A program made the position numbers and the translations under genes. From Lineus longissimus (lineage: Eukaryota; Nemertea; Pilidiophora; Heteronemertea; Lineidae): a stretch of DNA of 64,000 nt. The notes below the pieces were generated by a model. The model searched no databases and was not told where the DNA came from. It was given only the letters and a program-made list of their open reading frames with translations. The stretch spans positions 4,709,431 through 4,773,430 of the forward strand of contig NC_088322.1 of assembly GCF_910592395.1 (NCBI RefSeq). The letters run 5' to 3'. How positions within the stretch are numbered: position 1 is the first letter of the stretch; every line of letters begins with the position of its first letter. Positions 1-10,135 of the stretch are shown in pieces.

Positions 1-1213
1 TTCAATTACATGCAAAAAACTAAGATAGTATATAGGTCAAACCAAAGTCGGTATGACATGTGATATATCGTTGCTTGAAGTACCTACCATAAAAAATATT
101 AAACGAAAACAAGTCACTAATAAGCGAGATATTGCACTTTATACCTTTTCTAGTTTTGGCCTCCTGGTGGCCAAGTGGAGAATAAGATCGGATCGAAATT
201 CAATGTCCGAGGTTACAGGACGTAGGGAGTCATGTTTACCAAATTAAAAGTTCATAGCTTTAGCGGTAAAGAAACGTGCCATAGTTACACTCTAACAGCC
301 AATTTACATCATTCGACCTATGTGACCTTGAAAGTCAGGTAAAATCAAAAACCCGTAGGATATGTGATGTATCCTTGCAAGGGAAACCTACCATAAAAAT
401 TTTATCGAAAAACGAGTCACTCATAAGAGAGATATCACACTTTTTAGGTTCCAACTTCTAGCCCCCTGGTGGCCAAGGCAAAAATTAGATCGAACTGAAA
501 TTCCGTGTCAAGAGGTGACATGACATAGGGAGTCATGGGTACCACATTTCAAGTTCATAGCTTTAGTGATTAAGAAACGTGCCATAGTTACAATAAAATG
601 CCAACTTACACCATTTGACCTTTGTGACTTTGAAAATAACTTCAAATCGAAAACCTGTACGATATGTGATGTATCCTTGGTAGAAGTGCCTACCAAAAAT
701 ATCATCGAAAAAAAGTCGCTAATTAGCGAGATATTGCATGTTTTACCTTTATTAGTTTTAGCCCCCTGGTGGCCAAGTCCAGAATCAGATTAGAATGAAA
801 TTCAGTGTCAGTGGTTATATAATGTAAGGAGTAATGTGTACCGAATTTCAAGTTCATAGCTTTAGCATAAGGTGAATGTTAAATGGCAAAATATGCTTTT
901 CAAGATGGCCGCTTTCCAAATCAAAAGAAAAAAATGTAGTATAGCGAAAAAAGAAAAAGAATTTCTTTTGAGTTAAAAAAGAGCGGGAAATTCAAATCAA
1001 GATAAATCTAGGTCAACACAGATTTTTTGCTTCGTAACGCCATACAACTGGTAGTATCAATCAAAACTATTCCAATTTTATATCGAAACCTACTTGCATA
1101 CAGACTTCCTCAAATTTATTTCAAGCCTCTATCTATTAGAATAAAGCGACAAAAAATGTCTTTGTTATTTACGCCTTTTGCCCCCTGGCGAGAATTTAAG
1201 TCGAATTAGCTAA
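1..1213 (+). repeat. Copy 1 of a dispersed repeat with ~302-bp monomers
   Basis: About three diverged monomers run head to tail. The phrase AAGAAACGTGCCATAG recurs near 270 and 572, and GCCCCCTGGTGG recurs at 461 and 761, with a variant at 159. The tail (about 850-1213) is unique and resembles 13190-13400. The same family occurs at about 13190-13926 and, reversed, at 55310-56815. The left end lies outside the window. No open frame longer than 75 codons and no coding signal is seen, so this is non-coding repeat DNA. Confidence 0.8.
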
Positions 1214-3000
1214 ATTTTCTGTCAGCAGCATATCAATGGGCTGTTCTTCCTGTTGGCCAGATTTGAAGTGCCTAGGTCTTACAGTGTTCTCCACAGGATC
1301 TGATTTATAAGGGGCGGATTTTGGCCCGAATTACTGACCATGGAGGCACCGGAAGGGTGCCTGAGTCTTGGCCCTCCCCCAGAAAAATTTTGAAATCTAG
1401 AGGCTACGAGATGCGATTTCAGCTATTTAGTTGGCATGAAATTCATAGAAATTGAGCCCATATATTCCGCTGAAAAATTTCCAAAGTTGTGTCGGGACGG
1501 AACTTGAGCATAATGATTCTCAGCTGAGTGAAGTGGTACCGTAAGCGCATGTTAATATCAGAGATGTCAAATCTCCGCCGATCGGAAAGTTGGGTCCTGA
1601 CATTCCTGCAGAAATGCAATAAAAATCACAGGGGGGTGGGTTAGATTTGGATCCTTCTTGGGAGCTTCCTACCTGCATTCCATTCTAAGCCCGATCGCCT
1701 GCCAGAAACAATTCCCGCCAACGATACCGCTTCACGACCCGGCCGCATGTCGCACTAGAAAATCAATACTGGTAATTTATGCGTAGCTCTGGCAATACAT
1801 GCCCGCACTTCGGTTGATCAAAGGACATTAAATCCCAGATGGAGGCCAGCGACCAGGGTACATTCATGAATTAGCCGGGTGAATGAGCAACTATCGTATT
1901 CATGACCAATATTTGATAGTACTCTGCTGATTGGTCAGAAATCCTGACGTCATCCACTTCGGAGCAGTTCGGTAGATTTCACCGTGATTCGTATGCCAAT
2001 TCCTGGCGACAGCATTGGCGCTGCAAGCGCTGCTTTCACAGACAGGCCCGGTTGTCATGAAGGCCACGCCCTAACCAATCAAATTTTATCATTTACGCCA
2101 GACGGGTGTCAGAAGACCAAATAAAGATCAAACAAGACGGAGTTAGTGGAGTTACATGGTCATTAAATTATGCCTACATGTATTATCGCCAGTTCACGGT
2201 GCACACTTCAAAGGATGTTTGACATTGATTGAAACATGTTCCCGGTGATGGAATTGAATGGAAACTCTTGGATTTGAATGGAAATGCTTAGATTTCCATG
2301 GATATATTTTCGATCGACCATGTCAAAAGACTGACTAATAAAAATAACAATGTTGAAAAAGTTTTCCGATCAACGCTTTGTGGTGGCAGTGACAGGTCCG
2401 ACCACTACTGGCCCGACCACAGCTGTCTGCATGTGCATAAGACTGGTAGGCTCCGTCAATAGCCAAATATATAAGCAATGTTAGAAACCTAACCTTTTGC
2501 TAATATTACGTGAAGAATTATGTTGCAACAGAGGCCGGCCTACGATTGACGGCAGGCCAAGACCTAAATCTTGACCTTACCTTACTTAGATGTGCCGGCA
2601 TGTCAAAGAGGTTTGTTAACTCAATATAAGTCAGGATTTATAAGTCTGGTTTTATCATACTTGTTTTTATGTGAAGTAACTTAGTTAGTTTAAGGCATAT
2701 TGGTCAAATTGGATTTCTATAAAGTAGCTAGATTGGGTGAGGTGTGTGTTTTCTTAGCAACTGTTTAAGCCAAGGCAGGCTTGGCCTGAAAGCCGAGTTA
2801 TTTTCAAATCGTTGATAGCTTACCCAAGAGATTACCATTATGTAACAACTCCAGCCAAGTAAGTTTGGTATCTAGCGAAGGTTGCCAAGGAGGCAAGTTG
2901 TGGCCTCAATTTGAGTAGACTTATCTGATTGGTTCTGGACACCCGAGGGGTTGACCTTAGGGGTTCCAAATAGGTCCTGAGTGGTCTCTTATTGGTCAAA
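1214..3000. other. No gene recognised; probable U3 of the gypsy LTR at the right
   Basis: I see no protein homology, no tandem repeat and no clear terminal repeats here. A short stem (AGGCACC/GGGTGCCT, near 1344-1362) is visible but not convincing as a functional structure. The right part presumably contains the 5' part of the gypsy LTR, whose left boundary I cannot place because no second LTR copy is in the window. Confidence 0.4.
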
Positions 3001-3030
3001 GTCTTCATCAGAATATTCATCTGGGCGCAC

Positions 3031-3085
3031 TATATAACCCAGGGCCTCAGCGGAAAAGGCACTTCTGGAATACCTTGACAATAAA
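3031..3085 (+). promoter_or_regulatory. Candidate LTR promoter and poly(A) signal of the gypsy element
   Basis: TATATAA at 3031-3037 is followed about 45 bases later by AATAAA at 3080-3085, just before the gag frame. This is the U3-R-U5 order of an LTR. The LTR would end near 3105. I could not identify a primer-binding site with confidence, and no matching 3' LTR is visible after 18816. Confidence 0.45.
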
Positions 3086-3118
3086 AGACATCTTAACAAC
3101 ATATATCATCTCTTCATC

Positions 3119-4369
3119 TTGAACCTTTCAGTTACAAATCGGTTGGTTTGGATTGACACACCCAGTGAGGAGACAGCCTCAAACAGAGAAGAAGAAGCAA
3201 CCCCAGAACCTGAACTCGAGTCTGCACTAGACGAACTAATACCTGAGGCGGAGCCAGAAGTCACAGACGTTGCCAACACAGAAACAGCACTCGAAACCCC
3301 GGACATCCAACCAGAAGAGCCACAACTCAATGTTCCAGCTCAGGAAGAAGTAGAAGTCATAGAAGAACAAGATCCGGAACAGCCAAAACTGAACGTTCCA
3401 GTTGAAGAAGAAGAAGACGTCATAGAAGGACCAGAACCAGAACCGGATGTACCCAATATGGCGACCACGGCACCCGTGATGCTCACCAAATTTGACGGAA
3501 GCCAGAACACAGATCTGTGGTGGTCCCTATGGACACGTCTCAGGGCGGCCATGACGTGGGATGGAGCAGCGGCTACCAATTGGTTCCCTTTGTACCTTGA
3601 CAAGGCGGCAGTTACATGGTATGGGAGCCTCCCAGATGCGACCAGGACGGATGCGACTTTACTGGAGGCGGCCTTCAAAACCAGATACCGCCAGCGGCCA
3701 CTGGACATGTCAATGTTGTCCAATTCGCAAGGAGACACGGAATCTGTGACATCTTATGTGGACAGAATGCAGGTAGCATTCGAGGGACACGACTTGCCTG
3801 ACAAGGTTGTGCTTATGGTAGTGTTAAATGGACTTAAACCCCAGCTCAAGGCAATCATCATTCCCCAAGACCCAAAGACATTCGAGGACCTTGTTAAACA
3901 AAGTAGGATGGCAGAAAGTACAGTGGAGGAACTAAAAACCTCACCAACAACAGTGGCAGCCATTAATTTGCCAGAGATCGCTGCCCTCAAAAGCAGAATA
4001 GACACTCTCACCAAGGCAGTGTTTGCGTTTCGCCAGCCTCCAACCAATCAGCCACGCCAAGAGGATCAGAAACAGCAGCAGCGTGCTAGAGAATGTTCAG
4101 GATGTGGTAAGTTTTGCATTACAAGATCTCAATGTCCTGCTCAAAACAAAACTTGCTACAAGTGTGGTAAACTTAATCATTTTGGAAGGGTTTGCCGCAG
4201 TGCTGTGCGTAATTTCCAACAAAATCAGCCACACCAAAGCCAGTACAATCAACTGCCAATGTGGCAAAACGCCCAAACTCAACCACAGCAGTTTGCTCAT
4301 CGTCCTCAATCTAATATACCCAACCATTACCCAAGGTCACAAGACTCAAATCACGCTCATATCCAATAG
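3119..4369 (+). CDS. gag: Gag polyprotein of the gypsy element
   Basis: This open frame of 416 codons begins at a TTG; the first ATG in frame is at 3458, so the acidic, Glu/Pro-rich first 113 residues may be leader or may start on a non-ATG codon. Residues about 130-270 match the retrotransposon gag (capsid) pattern, with W-rich segments and the RYRQRPL and VTSYVDRMQ stretches. Two zinc knuckles follow. The first (CSGCGKFCITRSQC) lacks the histidine, while the second (CYKCGKLNHFGRVC) is a proper CX2CX4HX4C nucleocapsid motif. The tail is Gln/His-rich. The frame closes with TAG followed by GGGTGC and continues open into protease without a frame change, so either stop readthrough or a mutation separates gag from pol. 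Confidence 0.85.
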   Translation: MNLSVTNRLVWIDTPSEETASNREEEATPEPELESALDELIPEAEPEVTDVANTETALETPDIQPEEPQLNVPAQEEVEVIEEQDPEQPKLNVPVEEEEDVIEGPEPEPDVPNMATTAPVMLTKFDGSQNTDLWWSLWTRLRAAMTWDGAAATNWFPLYLDKAAVTWYGSLPDATRTDATLLEAAFKTRYRQRPLDMSMLSNSQGDTESVTSYVDRMQVAFEGHDLPDKVVLMVVLNGLKPQLKAIIIPQDPKTFEDLVKQSRMAESTVEELKTSPTTVAAINLPEIAALKSRIDTLTKAVFAFRQPPTNQPRQEDQKQQQRARECSGCGKFCITRSQCPAQNKTCYKCGKLNHFGRVCRSAVRNFQQNQPHQSQYNQLPMWQNAQTQPQQFAHRPQSNIPNHYPRSQDSNHAHIQ

Positions 4370-4725
4370 GGGTGCAGGCCTGTCCAAAGGAACCAGACAC
4401 CTCAGGTCAGGCGCGTAGCACAAGTACCGTGTTTCAATGAAACCACAACTGATCTAACATACAATGTTATACTCACCACAGTTTATGGAAAGAAAGCCAG
4501 GTGTCTTGTTGATACTGGAGCGCAGATTAGCTGCATTTCGGAGGAATTCTTTCACATGTTACAAACTGGTCAAAGTTCAATTCTCCCATCAAAGGTTACA
4601 GCAATAGCTGGGGTCGGTGGAGCCGAACACCCTATAAAAGGCAAAGTTAGTGTACCTCTGCGATTTGGCCAATGCAACATATCTCATGAATTTCACATAC
4701 TCCCAGCAATGGCTTTCCACTAGTC
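4370..4725 (+). pseudogene. pol: Retropepsin-like aspartic protease, 5' part of pol
   Basis: In the same frame as gag, the catalytic motif DTGA is encoded at 4511-4522 in the context CLVDTGAQISCIS, typical of gypsy proteases. A second glycine-rich stretch (GVGGAEHPIKG) and hydrophobic strands follow. The frame ends at TAG 4721-4723. The expected C-terminal helix motif resumes in another frame at 4726 (MGVDFLQNHK), so a small indel near 4705-4725 has broken protease. No ATG is expected because pol is made as a gag-pol fusion. Confidence 0.8.
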
Positions 4726-5412
4726 ATGGGTGTAGACTTCCTACAAAATCACAAAGCATCCATTGACTACAGCACAAATAAGCTATCCTTGCTAAGTGGT
4801 GAATTTCATGTTTGTTTCCTGGCACCTCACTCTGGACTGATCAAAACACTCAAACGGGTCACTTTTCCTCCAAATAGTGAAACTATTGAGGCCAAGGAAT
4901 CTAAAATTCGTTTCAACACAACCATGCTCATTGAACCCATTGCTTGTGTACAAAAGTTAGGATTACTTGTGGCTAAAGCTGTAGCTAAAATCAATAATGG
5001 TAGGACTGTTGTCACGGTTATGAATCCATCTAACCATTCAATTACACTCAAAACAAACCAAGCCCTAGCCAACATTTCTTCCATAGATGAGAACAACATA
5101 GAAGCATTCGGAGGTGAAGGCGTAAACACTAAAGCTAGTCATGATGTATGTACAGTCACTCCTACACAGCCTGAGCGAAATACTAACAATAACAATGATC
5201 AGGAATTTGAGGTTAATTTGGCACATCCCACAGATTACAACACAGGGTCTTCTGAGTTAGAGTTTGATTTGTCCAATTCCAACATTAATGAAACACAAAA
5301 GGAGCAACTCCTTCAATTGCTCCACAAATATAGTCATGTATTTGCTACAGGTTTGTCTGATCTTGGGCATGCAACAGGTTATCAACACACAATTCATACT
5401 TATTCCTCTTGA
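4726..5412 (+). pseudogene. pol: Pol segment: end of protease and linker to RT
   Basis: This 228-codon open stretch starts with the conserved protease end (GVDFLQ). It then runs through the poorly conserved linker typical of gypsy pol and finishes with the segment that normally precedes RT (HKYSHVFATGLSDLGHATGY). It stops at 5410-5412. The expected RT finger and first palm motifs, including the first catalytic aspartate, do not follow. They seem to have been removed by a deletion whose junction is near 5385-5405. Confidence 0.75.
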
Positions 5413-6193
5413 CCAAATGACGGCGTTCAAGAGTTCGTTCATTTCTCACCAAGGGGTGTACACTTGGAAAGTCTTGCCTTTTGGTCTTATGAATTCGCCA
5501 GCATCATTTCAGTCTGTTATGGCAGACATCTGCCGACATTTGAACTGGAAATGTTTGCTCTTATATGTTGATGATTTGTTGCTAATGTCAAAGGATTTCG
5601 AAGAACACCTGGTTCATTTGGAAGACGTTCTCCAGACACTCAGCAAGGCCGGGTTAACAGCCAAGCCAAAAAAGTGTCAGTTTGCATTGAATTCTGTCAA
5701 ATATCTGGGTAACATATTTGCTGAAGAAGGTGTAAAGGTTGATCCTGACAAAGTTGAAGTCGTTAGATCCTTTCCCCAGCCTAAAACACAATTGGAACTA
5801 AGGTCATTTTTAGGATTGACAAACTATTTACGGAAATTTGTCAAAGATTATGCCCATATCGTTGCACCACTTAATGATCTGCTTCATAAAGATGCACCTT
5901 ATGTTTGGACACAAACACAGGAAGATGCTTTCTGTAACATTCGTCAGAAACTCACTGAATCACCCGTATGGGCATATCCAGATTTTGATAAGCCATTTCG
6001 TCTCACAACTGATGCATCCGGGCATGCTATTGGTTATGTATTGAGTCAGTTGGATGACCAGGGCAGAGATCATCCCATAGCATATTCAGGTAGGGCACTC
6101 AGAGGTGGTGAAAAGCGCTGGACGTCGTCAGAACAGGAATGCCTAGGTGTCTTAGAGGGTGTCCGGCATTTTAAGGAATATTTGTCTCATTAG
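5396..6193 (+). pseudogene. pol: Reverse transcriptase (N-terminal deletion) and start of RNase H
   Basis: The frame enters at the IPLDQMTAF motif (end of RT domain 3), continues with LPFGLMNSPASFQ (domain 4) and carries the catalytic YVDD box at 5564-5575. The connection follows (SFLGLTNYLRKFV), then the RNase H-like start with a DASGHAIG box. Fingers and domains 1-2 are missing, so no active RT could be made. The frame stops at TAG 6191-6193, but the RNase H sequence (FTDHQSL) continues in the same frame behind it, making the TAG a simple nonsense change. Confidence 0.85.
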
Positions 6194-7900
6194 CATTTCC
6201 ATATCTTCACGGATCATCAGAGCCTGACTTGGCTGCTGACCTGTAAACACAAGTCATCAAGGTTACATAGGTGGACCTTGGAAATACAGCAGTATGACTG
6301 CTCTATCACTCACACACCAGGTCGTCAGAATCTTGCCGCTGATGCTCTAAGTCGCAGGAGTTATGATGTTCCAGTTTCTTCTCTCAGGACTCAAGAGTCT
6401 CAAGGTGGTCTAAAAGCCAGTGGCGAAGGCGACTGTGCCCAAGTGTCAACCTCGAATGAGGAACAGTCTGAACCTGTCCGGGCTGAGGTGGCATTTGAGT
6501 ACTCTTCTAGAGACGCCCCAGGCATGAATGTGATATCTGCTGCATCGGATGAGCCCTTATCTGTGCCTGAGCTACCAGATTGCTCCAATATTGGTCAGTT
6601 TCAGAAGTTATGCCCAGATTTGTCTCCCATCATTGCATTTCTGGAGGATAGTGTCCTCCCAGATGACCCCAATGTCGCAAAGAAAATTCCTAACATTGCC
6701 AGTCAGTATGAAATGTTGAATGGGGTGCTGTACCACTTCTTTCAACCCAGACGTAAGCGACCAACTGCTGATGAACGCCTGATCAAACAGTTGGTAATAC
6801 CGGCCAATATGAGGTCAGCTGTGCTCCGATCATTTCATGATTCAGGAGCAGGCGGCGCTCATCTTGGGTTGCAGCGTACATTTGCATCAATTCGATTGAG
6901 GTATTTCTTCCCTGGTATGTATCAATTCATTCATGATTACATTCAATCTTGCTCTCAGTGTGAACAGGCAAAGTCTTCTCGTCACAAACACCCAGCTACA
7001 TTGACATCGACGCCAGTGCAAGACGTCTTTCAACGCCTGCACATTGATTTCATTGGTCCCCTTCATGAGACACCTTCTGGATTCAAACATATTTTGCTTG
7101 TTGTCGATAGTTATTCCAAGTGGCCTGAAAGTTTTCCCCTGAAGACTCAGGAAGCCAGTGAGGTAGCAGATGTCCTATTTCATGAAATCTTCTCACGCTA
7201 TGGGGCCCCAAAGACGCTCATTTCTGACAGAGGTCGAAATTTCATGTCGCAGTTGGTAAATGCAGTGTGTGAAATACTCGAAGTCAAACATCACTACACC
7301 AGTGCATATCACGCACAGACCAATGCTTCCTGTGAGCACACGAATTCAACTATTGAACAGTCAATTAGGGCCTACATTGATGACTCACAAGACAATTGAC
7401 CAAGTCTCTTACCTGGCATAATGATGGCATTTCGCATGTCTCCATCGACTCAGTCGACACAATTGTCTCCATTTTTCATGCTGTTTGGTCGTGAAATGTC
7501 CATGCCCTTTGATGCAAATTTGATACCTCAAGACAACCTCCGGCCTAATGTCAAACGTCATATGGATGAGGTGCTCAAAAACTTGAAATTGTCCAAGGCA
7601 ATCGCCTCTGATAACCAGGTACAGGCTCAGAAAAAGAGCAAAACTAGGCATGATAGGAAGGCAACAAAGCCACAATTTGGTATAGCTGATTTGGTGTGGT
7701 TATTTTCCCTAAAGGTGCCAGTTGGTCTCTCTCCAAAGTTCCACAGAAAATGGAAGGGACCAAAATATATAACTCGGCTCGGTCCAAATTTCACCTACCA
7801 ATTGAGGGATTGCGAGACAAATCAGATCATGAGGTCACTAGTCCATGCAAACAGGTTGAACGGTTCTTTGATCCAAGGGATAGGTCCACTGAGGAGATAG
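6194..7900 (+). pseudogene. pol: End of RNase H and integrase of the gypsy element
   Basis: One reading frame interrupted once by TGA at 7397-7399. RNase H ends near 6345 with the gypsy hallmark NLAADALSRR. The integrase zinc-binding HHCC region is at about 6835-6975 (pairs in FHDSGAGGAHLG and CSQCEQAK). The catalytic core has aspartates at 7046 (HIDF) and 7226 (SDRG) and glutamate at 7334 (CEHTN). The C-terminal GPY/F module (KFHRKWKGPKYI) is at about 7735-7800. All three catalytic residues survive; only the TGA, about 60 bases after the glutamate codon, breaks the frame. Confidence 0.88.
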
Positions 7901-8205
7901 TCGTTCCTCAACAGGGGATACAGAAGGTGACGATACAGAGGTGTCGCCAACCTCTCTGACAGAGATGAGCGCAAACGACAATGGTCATCTCGCTCCCCAA
8001 ACCGACCACACCCTCCCAGCTGACACTCGGGACGAGTGGGGAGAGGTTGAACGCTTGATGAAGGTATCAAGAGGTCAGGGAAAGAAATGGTACAGGGAAA
8101 GAAATGGGTCGTCGAAGACAAGATTAGTGACAATCTTAAACGCGAATTTCACATTCAACATACCTACTCAGGTAAAAGGCGCAAGAGGCCTCATAGATTC
8201 TTAAA
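7901..8205 (+). pseudogene. Chromodomain-like tail of pol, degenerate
   Basis: Behind the integrase, one frame reads EWGEVERLMKVSRGQGKKWY, which fits the start of an integrase-linked chromodomain. After about 8105 the better match is in another frame (FHIQHTYSGKRRKRP, ending TAA at about 8207). The frame change falls on a short direct repeat, CAGGGAAAGAAATGG, present twice around 8077-8107, suggesting duplication slippage. In chromoviruses such a domain directs integration to chromatin marks. The assignment is inference from a few conserved positions. Confidence 0.45.
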
Positions 8206-8384
8206 GTAAATGTACATTTCCACTGCTCTCTTCAGAAATAATGTCTGATCAGGTGGGTTGTCACACGTTTCCTGCTTTGTCAGAAATTCTATGATCATCA
8301 GAAAAACCTCTTTACACTTTCTTGGTGCTAAGTGTTATGTGAGACGTCACATGACACCATCTGGTCAAATGCTTTTCTGACATA

Positions 8385-8406
8385 CTGTTTTTTTTTTTGT
8401 CCTAGG
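8385..8406 (+). promoter_or_regulatory. Candidate splice acceptor for the env mRNA
   Basis: A pyrimidine tract of ten or more T residues ends in GTCCTAG at 8399-8405, immediately before the env frame. Env of gypsy-type elements is normally translated from a spliced subgenomic RNA. After this site the frame reads NRWKLVVTLLM, a basic then hydrophobic start like a signal peptide, without an ATG of its own before 8438. This fits a start codon supplied by the upstream leader exon. Confidence 0.5.
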
Positions 8407-8664
8407 TAACCGCTGGAAACTTGTAGTGACCTTACTGATGACATTCTTGATGGCTGGACAAGTGGCGGCGGACTCGACACAGTCTGCTACGTTTCAAGGA
8501 GACATAATCAACAGATTAAATTGCGGGGTAATCTTCAAGCAAGAGAACTCCCTCTTCTTCACTTCAGAATACTGGTTGTACATGTTTGAGATTCAGCTAC
8601 CCAGTACAGGTGTAATTCAACACAAGAATCTAACTTGTACTCTTGGTAATGCTACTTGTGCCCT
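8406..8664 (+). pseudogene. env: Env, N-terminal part (signal peptide and start of surface region)
   Basis: The open frame starts with a basic-hydrophobic signal peptide ending in a small-residue stretch (AGQVAADS). A short ectodomain segment follows, with cysteines and N-glycosylation sites (NLT, NAT). At 8665 a nested LTR element interrupts it within a leucine codon. The target-site duplication CCCT (8661-8664 and 16536-16539) and the reading phase show that the rest of env continues at 16540. No family match is clear from this short part alone; the identity comes from its position behind pol and from the downstream half. Confidence 0.7.
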
Positions 8665-9373
8665 TGTGACAATATTAGGAATTGCTTACTATATCTGTAA
8701 TTATTATTTCTGTGTTTCTCTCTAGCCCTGGTGAGCCCAGACACCCAGGATGGTTAACCGTTATAAGTTTCAACACCTTCCTTCTTAATTGCTCCTTTCC
8801 ATTGTTTCATAATCTTTATCTCTTAAGCTGTTTGACCCCTTATATGATCTTCCTGATTAGCAGCTGGATACTAGGCTCCTGCCCTTGGCCCTGTCTGATA
8901 ATCTTGTATTGATGCTGCTGTGTACTGATCGGTTGTTTCCTTAATTACTGAGTGCTAGTTGGCTCAGAGCCTGATACTTGGGCTAGGCTATTTACCCATT
9001 AGGGGTGTGTGTAATTAGGTATAAATGATGATGTTCAGATGTTTTTAGTCAGTCCTGGCAGATCCAGAAAGCCAGCCTTTACCCTCTGTAGCTAAACAAG
9101 ACATTTCTCTTGAAAAGCGCCAGAGCATTTTAATTGACTTCATCCTTGACCTTACAGCATGGTAAGATCCCTTTATATCAACTCTTGTTGATACTTTGTT
9201 GTGCGCCTTATTTTGTAATGTTTTAGTGTCGGTTGTAGATACGAGGTTAGAGTGACGTGGATAATAAATAATGTAAATACATATCTTAGTTGGTTTAGTC
9301 TGTGGGTTCGAGTTCAGAGTTGCAACAAGTTTATACGGTGACAAAAAATATTATAAACCCTTTTACCGCTACA
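8665..9373 (+). repeat. 5' LTR of the nested element
   Basis: 709 bp, starting TG and ending CA. It aligns along its whole length with 15888-16535, differing by a ~36-bp segment (around 8761-8798) and other small indels missing from the 3' copy, plus scattered substitutions. The divergence means the insertion is not recent. Confidence 0.9.
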
Positions 9374-9377
9374 TTTT

Positions 9378-9395
9378 TGGTGACAGCTGTGGGAT
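9378..9395 (+). promoter_or_regulatory. Primer-binding site of the nested element
   Basis: TGGTGACAGCTGTGGGAT begins five bases after the 5' LTR end. TGG is the complement of the CCA end of a tRNA, and the position is that of a minus-strand primer site. I did not assign the tRNA. Confidence 0.6.
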
Positions 9396-9499
9396 TGACA
9401 AGTACTCCTTATTCATAAGGACAAACCTCAATCCAGTGATACGAACTCTGCCACAATATTTTGAATTTTATTTACAAACTCATCTCGTAAATCTTCAAA

Positions 9500-10135
9500 A
9501 TGTTTAGACGTAGGAAGACCCCGAAAGTTCGAAAGTCGGGCAAATCCAAAATTACTCAAATATCCGATGATGAAGTTCCAACCGTTGGAACAGAAAAAGA
9601 ACCTCCTAAAGAAAATAGCAACTCTGACTTTGAATCCAAGGCTAACACCCCAGATAACAGTGATAATGATCACTCTGGTAATGAAGATAATAATCATGAC
9701 GCAGATGATGAATCTTCAGACACTGAAGGTGATGCCATTAGGGCTGACCCTGATCTAGTAGAATACGAAGGTGATGCCAATAGGGCTGACCCTGAGTTAG
9801 TTGATAACAGAGGTAATGTCGCTAGGGCTGACCCTCAAGTGTTAGGTAATGCAAGCGATCATGATCATAATATGGCAGACCAAGGGTTAACTGCTACCAA
9901 ACCCCTGTCTGAGTATATTGAAGCTCTCGTCAGTGCGCTCCAAGAAGTGAAACAGGAAATGCAAAATCAGACCAAAACACTCTCTGACTTGTTTCATCAA
10001 AGTAGCCAGGAGCAAGATGATGCGATCGAAAGACTGGTATCTGTATTAAACAAATTGTTTATCCGAGAGCACCACCGCTCTGCCTACACAGCCAGTAGTT
10101 ACAGAGGGAAACCCTGCGTAATCAGAGAGTTCTGA
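9500..10135 (+). CDS. Gag-like ORF of the nested element
   Basis: The product has 211 residues and begins MFRRRKTPKVRK. It has a basic N-terminus, then a strongly acidic Asp/Asn-rich stretch (about 25-80). Three imperfect 14-15-residue repeats, each containing RADP, lie at about 76-118. A helical, coiled-coil-like C-terminal part (about 130-190) follows. There is no zinc knuckle, and the frame ends before any capsid-like domain is recognisable. The position directly after the primer-binding site makes a gag N-terminus the natural reading, but I recognise no family. It may be a full small protein or the 5' stub of a larger lost gag. Confidence 0.5.
   Translation: MFRRRKTPKVRKSGKSKITQISDDEVPTVGTEKEPPKENSNSDFESKANTPDNSDNDHSGNEDNNHDADDESSDTEGDAIRADPDLVEYEGDANRADPELVDNRGNVARADPQVLGNASDHDHNMADQGLTATKPLSEYIEALVSALQEVKQEMQNQTKTLSDLFHQSSQEQDDAIERLVSVLNKLFIREHHRSAYTASSYRGKPCVIREF

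Noticed and set aside
3106-3738. Ser/Gly-rich frames on the minus strand over gag
   Set aside because: They are mirror images of the acidic Glu/Pro-rich gag coding sequence and have no independent support.
9300-9325. GGGTTCGAGTTC as the T-loop of a tRNA gene
   Set aside because: It is part of the LTR, occurs in both LTR copies, and no acceptor stem or other tRNA arms can be formed around it.
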